Part shown: piece by piece, positions 6,802 through 13,974 of the stretch | How positions within the stretch are numbered: position 1 is the first letter of the stretch | How the letters are laid out: every line of letters starts with the position of its first letter | DNA from: Saprospiraceae bacterium | GTDB lineage: Bacteria > Bacteroidota > Bacteroidia > Bacteroidales > JAIPBB01 | Direction of reading: 5' to 3' | NCBI GenBank assembly: GCA_021739805.1 | Contig: JAIPBB010000050.1 | Span: 1 to 20,198, forward strand | Length of the DNA: 20,198 bases | Notes under the pieces: model-generated | Told to the model about the DNA's origin: nothing | Database searches by the model: none | Seen by the model: only the letters and a program-made list of their open reading frames with translations | Made by a program: the position numbers and the translations under genes

Positions 6802-7725
6802 ATGAACAAAAAACGCGAAATATTAATCTGCTTTCTTTTTGCAATATCATCAATTGTAATTGTCTCCGGTATTGAAAATTATTTGGTTTCACTTTACAGG
6901 TCTTTGGCAATTCAAATTGCAGCTTTTATGATTTTTGCTACAGTTTATTTTATGTTTAAAAGGAAAATCAAAATAGCAATAATCGGTTTTTTAAGTTCAG
7001 TTACTATTCTGCTTTTTCTTCCATCGTTTCATACCACAGAAAATGAAAATCCCATAAATAATAATGAGATTTTTAGAGTTGCACAATTCAATGTTTTAAG
7101 GACCAACCGGGACCACACAAGTACTATAAATGCTGCCATTAATAGCGATGCTGATTTTATTTCATTTCAGGAGGTGAATTCAAAATGGGCTGATTCTTTG
7201 ATTAAAGGTTTAGAAAGTCGTTATCCTTATCGTTTAGTCAAAACTGTTGATGATAGATTTTGTGGAATTGCAGTGTTTTCGAGATTTCCGTTATCAAATA
7301 TTCATATAATTGACTATGGAGTAACACCGAATATTGTTGGAAAAATTGAAGTTGAAGATGGCAATTCCATAAATTTTATTGCAGCACACCCACAATCCCC
7401 GACAAGATATTTTAAGTATAGAATAAGGAATAAGCATTTCAGGCAAATGGCATCTTATTTAGAAAATATTGATGATCCGGTTATAGCATTGGGAGATTTT
7501 AATGCAGTTCCCTGGGATAAAAATATTATGGAATTTAAAAGAAAAACAAAAATGCTTGATAGCAGAAAATCATATGTTCCAACATGGCCAAATCTATTTA
7601 ATATCGGGATGATTCCCATTGATTATATTTTCCATTCAAACGAAATTGCTTGTTTGGACTTTAAAAGTATAAGAGGAACGTCCTCTGATCATTTTGGGAT
7701 TGTTGGGGAGTATAGGGTGAATTGA
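6802..7725 (+). CDS. Membrane-anchored endonuclease/exonuclease/phosphatase (EEP) family protein
   Basis: This 307-residue protein has three N-terminal helices (about 8-26, 33-51 and 57-75), then a complete EEP fold (PF03372). The metal-binding and catalytic set is all present: Asn97 (VAQFNVLR), Glu124 (SFQEV), His196 (AAHPQS), Asp232/Asn234 (GDFNAVPWD), Asp274 (PIDYIFHS) and Asp296/His297 (SSDHFGIV). The enzyme should therefore be an active metal-dependent phosphodiesterase or phosphatase. The odd number of helices would place the domain on the far side of the membrane if the N-terminus is cytosolic, i.e. in the periplasm. The substrate (nucleic acid, phospholipid or sugar phosphate) cannot be read from the sequence. 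It lies upstream of the exosortase K pair but is separated from it by a 334-bp repeat spacer, so co-transcription is doubtful. Confidence 0.88.
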   Translation: MNKKREILICFLFAISSIVIVSGIENYLVSLYRSLAIQIAAFMIFATVYFMFKRKIKIAIIGFLSSVTILLFLPSFHTTENENPINNNEIFRVAQFNVLRTNRDHTSTINAAINSDADFISFQEVNSKWADSLIKGLESRYPYRLVKTVDDRFCGIAVFSRFPLSNIHIIDYGVTPNIVGKIEVEDGNSINFIAAHPQSPTRYFKYRIRNKHFRQMASYLENIDDPVIALGDFNAVPWDKNIMEFKRKTKMLDSRKSYVPTWPNLFNIGMIPIDYIFHSNEIACLDFKSIRGTSSDHFGIVGEYRVN

Positions 7726-8059
7726 TGAGCTTGAGAGACTGAGAGAGAAGGCAGTAGGCAAATTAGAGCATGAGAGCGTGAGAGCATGTGAAGGGGTGAT
7801 GAGGAGAATGGGAGAGCCTGTGAGCACGAGAATGGGATTAAAAAACGAGAAATGAAAGACAATTCAAGGCGTCATTGCGAAGGAGGAACGACTGAAGCAA
7901 TCCCTTTGATGAAGAGTAATAAAATTATTTACAGATTGCTTCGCTTCACTTCGAATACGCTCAGCACAGGCAACTCGCAATGACGAAAGCAACAAGAAAC
8001 AAATTAACTATACAACAAACAAACTTACGACTTTGGACTAATATAAAAACAAAAAAGAT
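7726..8059. repeat. 334-bp gene-free spacer with dispersed repeats
   Basis: The left part (7726-7860) is purine-rich and shares a 17-base word (7748-7764) and a 20-base word (7772-7791) with the spacer at 1423-1871. The right part contains the inverted-repeat element 7871-7984. The last 30 bases (CGACTTTGGACTAAT then A-rich) resemble the leader at 11611-11643 before another gene. I see no gene and no clear promoter. Confidence 0.7.
7871..7984. repeat. Inverted-repeat element with GTCATTGCGA outer ends
   Basis: The left arm begins GTCATTGCGAAGG and runs to GAAGCAATC (7902). The right arm runs from GATTGCTTCGCTTCACTTCG (7934) to CTCGCAATGAC (7984). The outer 9 bases and the inner GAAGCAATC/GATTGCTTC pair are exact complements, and the interior of each arm has diverged. 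The same arm sequences recur at 16541-16658 in the opposite order. The shape is that of a small non-autonomous dispersed palindromic element; no transposase is nearby. Confidence 0.75.
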
Positions 8060-8596
8060 TTGACAGCAAACAAAAACATAGCATATTATGTGATAGCAAT
8101 AGTAATTTTTATTTTGCTGAAATTTTACTATACAATTGCTGATAATGAAGACCTAATTTTATTATTGGCTCCAACCAGCAAAATCATCAGCCTTGTAACA
8201 AATACAAGCTCAGAGTTTTTGTTGGATAGCGGATACTTTTTCGAAAAATTAAATATTGTAATTGATAAATCCTGCTCAGGATTTAACTTTTTGATATTAT
8301 GCTTTATTATGCTCACATTCTCAGGGATTAAATTCTTTAAGAGTAGAAATAAAAAAATCCTATTAATGCTTATTTTACTTTTCACATCCTATTTTCTGAC
8401 AATCTTTGTGAATACTTCTAGAATAATGTTTTCCGTTTTTAGTAGAAATTATGGAGCAAATTTTATCGACAATCAAATAGATTGGTTACATCAGGCTGAA
8501 GGTACATTTATATACCTTTCTTTTCTTATTATCATTTATTTAGCTTTTAATTTAGTAATAAAAAAAATAACTCATAGCAATGAAAAACTTACTTAA
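8060..8596 (+). CDS. xrtK: Exosortase K
   Basis: This 178-residue protein with about five transmembrane helices carries the exosortase/archaeosortase catalytic triad in order: Cys72 in KSCSGFNF, Arg121 in VNTSRIMFS and His144 in DWLHQAEGTFIYL. The short length and the immediate MSEP-CTERM neighbour fit exosortase K (TIGR04287). By family knowledge exosortases are membrane transpeptidases that recognise a C-terminal tripartite signal (short motif, transmembrane helix, basic tail) at the cell membrane, and cleave or transfer the protein there. The start is TTG at 8060: an in-frame stop lies at 8039-8041, and the next methionine is beyond the catalytic cysteine. Its end overlaps the next ATG by 17 bases, implying translational coupling with the substrate gene. 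Confidence 0.88.
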   Translation: MTANKNIAYYVIAIVIFILLKFYYTIADNEDLILLLAPTSKIISLVTNTSSEFLLDSGYFFEKLNIVIDKSCSGFNFLILCFIMLTFSGIKFFKSRNKKILLMLILLFTSYFLTIFVNTSRIMFSVFSRNYGANFIDNQIDWLHQAEGTFIYLSFLIIIYLAFNLVIKKITHSNEKLT

Positions 8597-11426
8597 TCCC
8601 AAATGGATTTTTTTAATAAACACTATTCCAATAGTCGTGCTTTTCTTCATTTTTTTTGGTGAGTATAATATTATAAAAAGCTTGCTAACCGACGAAAACC
8701 TAATCGCCTGGAAAAAATTCGGATTAATTTTAGGAATTCTAGGAACGCTGAATTTTCTTTATGCAGTTCTCCTTGTCGTAAAAAGAAAGGAAGTTTCAGC
8801 AATTTATGGAGTCGTAGCCTTGCTGATTTATATTCCATTTCTATATTTGTATGGTAATTATGCTGAGGATATTATTCCATTTAACATTCCACAATGGATG
8901 ATTTCAGACAATATGTTTCTATATGTAGGAACTTTCATAATGCCAACATTAGCTTACTCTTTATTTGTTTTAGTTACTTATTTAACCCCAAATGGTAGCG
9001 AAAAAAAGGCATGGAAGAATTTTTTAGTTGTAATAATAATTCCAATTTCCTGGTATTTATTTACGCAAGTAATAATTCCTTTTTGGCAGCCTGTGGGTTC
9101 GAATTTTAGCATGCACACTATTATTATTTTTATAATTATCAGCACTTTAATTTTTTTGTTCTTTTTAATTCGAGCTATTTACATTTTAGGATTGAAAAAA
9201 GCCAGTGCCTGGAGCAAATATCAATTGGCTTGGAAAATCCCCATTTCAATTGTTCTTCCATTATTAGGTTTAGCTATTAATAATGGCTTATTATTCAAAG
9301 ATGTGTATTATTATAATTCAGGTATTTTTGGAGATTTTCATAACATTTGGTTTTATATTCTTGCTGTAGCTAATGGAGTATTTATTTGCCTTCCTGGTTT
9401 AGAAAACAAACTCTATAGACTTTTGTTATTTATCGGACGTACTGTGACATTTGCCTTTACATTATATTTTTTCATGGTTTTCATACCTTTTCTTCCTTTG
9501 TCAGTTATTGCTATTTTGGCTTTTGGTGCAGGCTTTTTAATGCTTACACCTTTGGTCTTATTTGTTATTCATCTAAGCGAATTAACAAATGATTTCAAAT
9601 TTTTAATAAATTTCTTTTCGAAAAAATTAGTTCGTTTAATAGCGATTCTAAGCTTTTTTGTTTTGCCTGTCATTATAACTATAACTTACCTGAAGGATAG
9701 AAGTGTACTAAATGAAACTCTAGATTATTTGTATGCTCCGGATTATTCCAAAAACTATAATATTAATGAAACCTCATTATCAAAAACAATTGATGTTGTA
9801 AAACGACATAAAGAAAGAAACAATGATTTCATATTTAGTAGCCAAATTCCTTATTTAACTTCCTATTTCAATTGGCTAGTATTAGAAAACCTAACTTTAT
9901 CAGACTCGAAAATCAACAATATAGAAAATGTGTTTTTTGCTAATGGAACATACAACCCAAGGTCTGAGAATATCAGAAATGAAAATGTCGAAATTTCAAA
10001 TGTGAGTTCAAGCAGCAGGTTTGATAAGAGTCAGAATGCCTGGATAAGTTGGGTAGATTTGGAAATCACAAATAATTCCACAAATAATTTGTTTGCAGAA
10101 TATGCAACTACCATAGAATTACCTGTGGGATGTTGGATAAGCGATTACTATTTGTATGTTGGAAAGAGAAAAGAAATGGGAATTTTAGCTGAAAAAAAAT
10201 CAGCAATATGGGTGTTTTCTCAAATTCGTAACGCAAACAGAGACCCGGGAATTTTGTATTACTTAGGTGGAAATAAAGTTGCTTTTAGAGTATTTCCTTT
10301 TTCAAAAGAAGAGATAAGAAAAACTGGAATAGAATTTATTCACAAAGAGACTGTAAAGCTTAATTTTGACGGGAATATAATTGAACTGGGAAACAACTCA
10401 ATGCCAAATAAAAATTCATTTAACACAAAATCTGATGATAATGTGATATACATAACAGCTCAGGAAAAGTCAACTTTAATGAAGGTTCAGAGAAAGCCCT
10501 ATTATCATTTCTTAGTTGATGTTTCTGAGGGTGGAGAAAAACACAAAGATGAATTTGTTAGAAGAATTGAAAATTTATTAAAAAGAAATATTATTAGCAG
10601 CGATAATGCTCAAATTAGTTTCGTGAATTCTTTTACTTCCACTTTTTTATTGAATAATAACTGGAAACAAAGAATTAACGAGCAAAAATTTCAGGGTGGG
10701 TTTTATTTAGATAGGGCAATTAAAACTACTCTATTTCATTCTTACAAATCAATAAGCAATTCATATCCAATAATTGTAACTATTACTGACAATATTGAAA
10801 ATGCAATTATTGAAAAGGATTTTTCAGATTTCAAAATGGCATATCCCGAAAGTGATTTGTTTTATAATTTAAATAAATATGGAGATTTAAAACCACATTC
10901 TTTATCTGATAATCCAATCAGGCAAATTCACGACACATTAAATTTGAATTTCAATAATAAAGTACTGGCATTTCCAAATAGCAAGAATCCTATAGCTTAC
11001 TTATCAGATAACCAACAATCAAGCATAATTTTAAAAAATGACCTTTTTGAAATTAACGATAAAGAAATAAAAGAAAAAAACTGGCAATCTGCATTAGAAT
11101 TACAAGCTATGTGGATTTCACAAGTTTTACATCCTGAAACAACGGTCAAAGAATGGCTAAATTTAGTAAAATATAGTTTTATATCTAAAATTATGTGCCC
11201 GGTTACTTCTTATATGGTGGTGGAAAACGAAGCACAAAAAGCAATCTTGAAAAAGAAGCAGGAGCAAGTACTTTCAAGTAATAAATCTTTAGACATAGGT
11301 GAAGATACACAACGAATGTCGGAGCCTAGTTTAATATTATTGATTTTATTAATTGGTTTGCTCTTTTGGTTTAAGAAAAAGAGAATACGACAATGGGTAA
11401 AAATGACAATAAGAAATCAGAAATGA
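8580..11426 (+). CDS. MSEP-CTERM protein, VIT domain, predicted substrate of exosortase K
   Basis: The 948 residues comprise about ten transmembrane helices within 1-370, a soluble region at 371-905, and a C-terminal sorting signal. That signal is MSEP at 913-916, a hydrophobic helix at 917-931 and a basic KKKRIRQ stretch from 932, with a further ten-residue polar tail. The combination of length, MSEP motif and adjacent XrtK is the signature of TIGR04286. Within the soluble part, 485-600 reads as a VIT domain (ATTIELPVGCWISDYYLYVG, RKEMGILAEKKSA, RDPGILYY, VFPFSKEEIRKTGIEF). Residues 640-740 look like a von Willebrand A fold with an altered metal site (Asp647-Val-Ser649-Glu-Gly651 instead of DxSxS). 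CPVTSYMVVENEAQ (874-887) is the kind of segment that ends many VIT/VWA proteins. Function unknown. Confidence 0.88.
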   Translation: MKNLLNPKWIFLINTIPIVVLFFIFFGEYNIIKSLLTDENLIAWKKFGLILGILGTLNFLYAVLLVVKRKEVSAIYGVVALLIYIPFLYLYGNYAEDIIPFNIPQWMISDNMFLYVGTFIMPTLAYSLFVLVTYLTPNGSEKKAWKNFLVVIIIPISWYLFTQVIIPFWQPVGSNFSMHTIIIFIIISTLIFLFFLIRAIYILGLKKASAWSKYQLAWKIPISIVLPLLGLAINNGLLFKDVYYYNSGIFGDFHNIWFYILAVANGVFICLPGLENKLYRLLLFIGRTVTFAFTLYFFMVFIPFLPLSVIAILAFGAGFLMLTPLVLFVIHLSELTNDFKFLINFFSKKLVRLIAILSFFVLPVIITITYLKDRSVLNETLDYLYAPDYSKNYNINETSLSKTIDVVKRHKERNNDFIFSSQIPYLTSYFNWLVLENLTLSDSKINNIENVFFANGTYNPRSENIRNENVEISNVSSSSRFDKSQNAWISWVDLEITNNSTNNLFAEYATTIELPVGCWISDYYLYVGKRKEMGILAEKKSAIWVFSQIRNANRDPGILYYLGGNKVAFRVFPFSKEEIRKTGIEFIHKETVKLNFDGNIIELGNNSMPNKNSFNTKSDDNVIYITAQEKSTLMKVQRKPYYHFLVDVSEGGEKHKDEFVRRIENLLKRNIISSDNAQISFVNSFTSTFLLNNNWKQRINEQKFQGGFYLDRAIKTTLFHSYKSISNSYPIIVTITDNIENAIIEKDFSDFKMAYPESDLFYNLNKYGDLKPHSLSDNPIRQIHDTLNLNFNNKVLAFPNSKNPIAYLSDNQQSSIILKNDLFEINDKEIKEKNWQSALELQAMWISQVLHPETTVKEWLNLVKYSFISKIMCPVTSYMVVENEAQKAILKKKQEQVLSSNKSLDIGEDTQRMSEPSLILLILLIGLLFWFKKKRIRQWVKMTIRNQK

Positions 11427-11643
11427 AATCAGAGCAAGACACTTCGGCTCCGCTCAGTGTCCATTAAGGTTCATTGAGCGAAGCCGAAATGAACAATGAA
11501 CTACGAGCAATCAAGACGGAGGAAGCAAGCTTCGCAAGAAACCAGTAACAAGCAACGAGTAACAAGCAACGAGTAACAAATCAACTATAACAAAAACTTC
11601 CGACTTCGGTCTTCCGACTTCGGACTAATAAAAAAACAAAACC
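11427..11643. repeat. 217-bp spacer with hairpin, 14-bp direct repeat and dispersed word
   Basis: The spacer holds the inverted repeat 11443-11488, a 14-bp direct repeat (AACAAGCAACGAGT twice, 11547-11574) and the 25-base word 11597-11621, which is the exact reverse complement of 5223-5247. No gene is seen. Confidence 0.7.
11443..11488. repeat. Inverted repeat after the MSEP-CTERM gene
   Basis: TTCGGCTCCGCTCA (11443-11456) and TGAGCGAAGCCGAA (11475-11488) pair at 13 of 14 positions around an 18-base loop. The stem begins 17 bases after the MSEP-CTERM stop codon. There is no U-tract on either side, so intrinsic termination is doubtful; RNA end protection or a dispersed palindromic repeat is more likely. 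Confidence 0.65.
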
Positions 11644-12360
11644 ATGTCATCAAAAGCTTTAAAAACAATATTTTGGGTAGCACTTTTTTCAATTGCAATG
11701 GGCTATATGGAAAGTGCAATTGTTGTTTACTTACGTAAACTCTATTATCCCGGTGGATTCACATTTCCTTTATCAAATATTGAAATTGATATTGCCGGAG
11801 TTGAATTTGTCAGGGAGTTGGCAACTATGATAATGCTTGCAACCATTGGAATTGTGGCAGGTAGAAAAAATATAGAAAGATTTGCTTACTTTATTTTCTC
11901 TTTTGCCATTTGGGATATTTTCTATTATGTATTTTTAAAAATCCTGGTTCAATGGCCGGAATCATTAATGACCTGGGATGTTTTATTTCTGATTCCTGTA
12001 ACCTGGTTTGGACCTGTAATCGGGCCTGTGCTCAATTCAATAACCATGATTCTTTTGGCAGTGGTAACTATTTATTTTGTAGATAAAAATCAAAAAGCAA
12101 AATATGGCTGGCTCGTTTGGACTTTGCTGATTGTTGGTTCTTTGGTTGTTATTGTTTCTTATACCGAAGAATACACAAGATTTATGATGCAGGAATTTAC
12201 TTTTTGGGAATTGATAGGAATAAGAGATGCTGAATCAATTATTGCACTGGCATTAACCTATATTCCTCAAAAATTCAATTGGTATATCTTTCTGGTTGGG
12301 GAAGTGATGCATTTGGCTGCAATTGGATTGGTGGTAGTAAGAAATAAAAAGCTTTCGTAA
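11644..12360 (+). CDS. Six-helix hypothetical membrane protein
   Basis: The 238 residues form about six helices (near 8-28, 55-73, 80-100, 112-145, 155-174 and 211-232). Aromatic-rich helical segments stand out (FAIWDIFYYVFLKI, 87-100; TWDVLFLIPVTWFGPVIGP, 110-128), as do acidic residues inside or beside helices (Glu23, Asp91, Asp112, Glu220). These could form a polar site in the membrane, but I recognise no family. It follows the exosortase K pair after a 217-bp repeat spacer. Its stop is only three bases from the end of the convergent gene, leaving no room for a separate terminator. Confidence 0.8.
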   Translation: MSSKALKTIFWVALFSIAMGYMESAIVVYLRKLYYPGGFTFPLSNIEIDIAGVEFVRELATMIMLATIGIVAGRKNIERFAYFIFSFAIWDIFYYVFLKILVQWPESLMTWDVLFLIPVTWFGPVIGPVLNSITMILLAVVTIYFVDKNQKAKYGWLVWTLLIVGSLVVIVSYTEEYTRFMMQEFTFWELIGIRDAESIIALALTYIPQKFNWYIFLVGEVMHLAAIGLVVVRNKKLS

Positions 12361-12363
12361 AAT

Positions 12364-13776
12364 CTACTGCAACACAAGTTTTTCAACTTTAACAAAATCT
12401 TTGTTTGCAATTCTTATTAAGTAAATTCCTTTTGAATAATTTGTGGCATAAATTTGTTTATCAAATATATCCTTTACACTATTGAATTTTTCAGAGCTGA
12501 GTATTCTTCCACTTAAATCAATAATTTGCAATTCAAAATCACCTTTAATTCCATTAATTACAATATTGAATATTCCTTTTGTTGGATTAGGAATTAAAGA
12601 AATAGAATTACTGTTGTACTTATCATTAATTCCAGTATCGTCAATTACTTCAACAACTATTGTATCGCTTGCCATACATCCAAAGCTACTCACTTCAACA
12701 AAATATGTGTGTATTCCCACACCTACAACAGAACCAATAATTTGCCTGATTTTATTTTTTGAATTATCGTCCCACAAATACGTTGCAAAGCTTGAACCGG
12801 CATCAAGTGCTAATGTTTGACTTAATCCAATAATAGTATCAGCACCAAGATTTACTATAGGAATTGGATTTACATGAACATAAACAGTATCTGATGCACT
12901 ATTACCAGCATCAGAAATTGTAACAATAAAAGATGTATCATAAGGAAGATTATTTGGATGAGGTGGAAGATGAATTGCAGAGGGATTAAAAACCGTATCA
13001 CCAGTACTCCACAAAACACTTATGTTTGCTTGGGGACAAATAATTTCAACTTCATCAATTCCCCAGGCATCGAATCCTGTGCTTGATGTAGCTAATTGTG
13101 CCCATCTAAATTTGGCGTTTGAAATTGATGCAACCGGAGGAATAGTGCTAGAATATCTATGCCAAAAATAAGCTGTATTAGCATTTTGGGCTGTCGGACC
13201 TATAGATGGAATCCAATATCCACCCGAACCATTTGTGTTTGTAATAAATGGCCCAGTTGATGAATTTGGTCCAATAGGATTTACATTTGGTTCGGGAAAA
13301 TCAGTCCAGGTTAATCCATTATTAACAGAATATTGCAAATGTACTCCTTCATTTGCTGCATCAGGGTCTTCACAGTTACCTAGATTCTGATCTCGCCCAT
13401 ATCTCATATCCCAGTTAATAACACAGTTCCCTGTACTAACATTATAATTAGCTGTTTCTAGGGTTCTTTGTAGAGAAGCTGTTGTTCCAATCCAAACATG
13501 AATTCCAATAGGGCCTGGACCACAAGGATTTGTGAAAACAGGATTTGCCAAGGTTGATGACCATCCTATTCCAATAGTCCCATTATTGAAGTCATTTTTC
13601 ATTAGATAACCACAACTTCCGGTTGCAGATAAAGTGATAGAATCCCCTGCACAAATTACGTTTGGATATGCTGTTGCCTGAATAATACATTGAGAAAATG
13701 ATTTAATCCCAAAGCTTAGAATAAATAATAATCCAAAGTACTTTATCGCTGATGTTAATAAATTAATCTTATTCAT
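12364..13776 (-). CDS. T9SS-secreted protein with jelly-roll-like and PKD/Ig-like domains (copy 1)
   Basis: This is a 470-residue secreted protein. Residues 1-28 are a signal peptide (basic MNK, hydrophobic core, SFSQ before the mature end). The N-terminal domain (about 55-250) has a jelly-roll, reelin-repeat-like look: FNNGTIGIGWSS, NPVFTNPCG, INWDMRYGRDQ, EGVHLQYSVNNGLTWTDF and the closing WGIDEVEIICP, with paired cysteines. A PKD/Ig-like segment follows (about 305-378: VNLGADT, LDAGSSFATYLWDDNS, TYFVEV). A type A T9SS sorting domain ends the protein (about 390-470: SLIPNPTKGIFNIVI, KGIYLIRI, VEKLVLQ). The PNPTKG entry motif is clear. It is a close paralog of the next gene, with the same length and domain order. 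An adhesive or extracellular-matrix role is a guess. Confidence 0.9.
   Translation of the reverse strand: MNKINLLTSAIKYFGLLFILSFGIKSFSQCIIQATAYPNVICAGDSITLSATGSCGYLMKNDFNNGTIGIGWSSTLANPVFTNPCGPGPIGIHVWIGTTASLQRTLETANYNVSTGNCVINWDMRYGRDQNLGNCEDPDAANEGVHLQYSVNNGLTWTDFPEPNVNPIGPNSSTGPFITNTNGSGGYWIPSIGPTAQNANTAYFWHRYSSTIPPVASISNAKFRWAQLATSSTGFDAWGIDEVEIICPQANISVLWSTGDTVFNPSAIHLPPHPNNLPYDTSFIVTISDAGNSASDTVYVHVNPIPIVNLGADTIIGLSQTLALDAGSSFATYLWDDNSKNKIRQIIGSVVGVGIHTYFVEVSSFGCMASDTIVVEVIDDTGINDKYNSNSISLIPNPTKGIFNIVINGIKGDFELQIIDLSGRILSSEKFNSVKDIFDKQIYATNYSKGIYLIRIANKDFVKVEKLVLQ
12548..12657. repeat. Homogenised block, copy A
   Basis: This 110-bp stretch encodes the linker and entry of the T9SS sorting domain. 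It matches 14159-14268 at all but four bases by eye. The flanking parts of the two paralogous genes are much less alike. Confidence 0.8.
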
Positions 13777-13974
13777 AATTTTTGAGTTTAATTAATTATG
13801 ATATTAATGTTTTTTAATTCAAATTTTGTTAATAATAAATCTAGCTGTTTTTTTGATTTTTGTTTTTGTTGACATTATTTTGGTATTTATTATGAGATGT
13901 TTTAGTTATTATTTGTAAACATACAACTAATTGCTTTTATTAGACTAACATTGACCTTTATTTTTTCTTTTATT
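13777..13974. other. 198-bp spacer between the two paralogs
   Basis: Very AT-rich with T-runs on the plus strand. I see no hairpin with a U-tract that would clearly terminate the upstream paralog, and no match to the TAnnTTTG promoter that I would trust. Confidence 0.4.

Noticed and set aside
11443..11488. Intrinsic terminator of the XrtK/MSEP operon
   Set aside because: The stem is good, but no U-tract follows on either strand. Listed as an inverted repeat instead.
12482..12820. Plus-strand 112-codon frame opposite the first T9SS paralog
   Set aside because: It is antisense to a well-supported gene, has no domain, and is explained by codon bias of the real frame.
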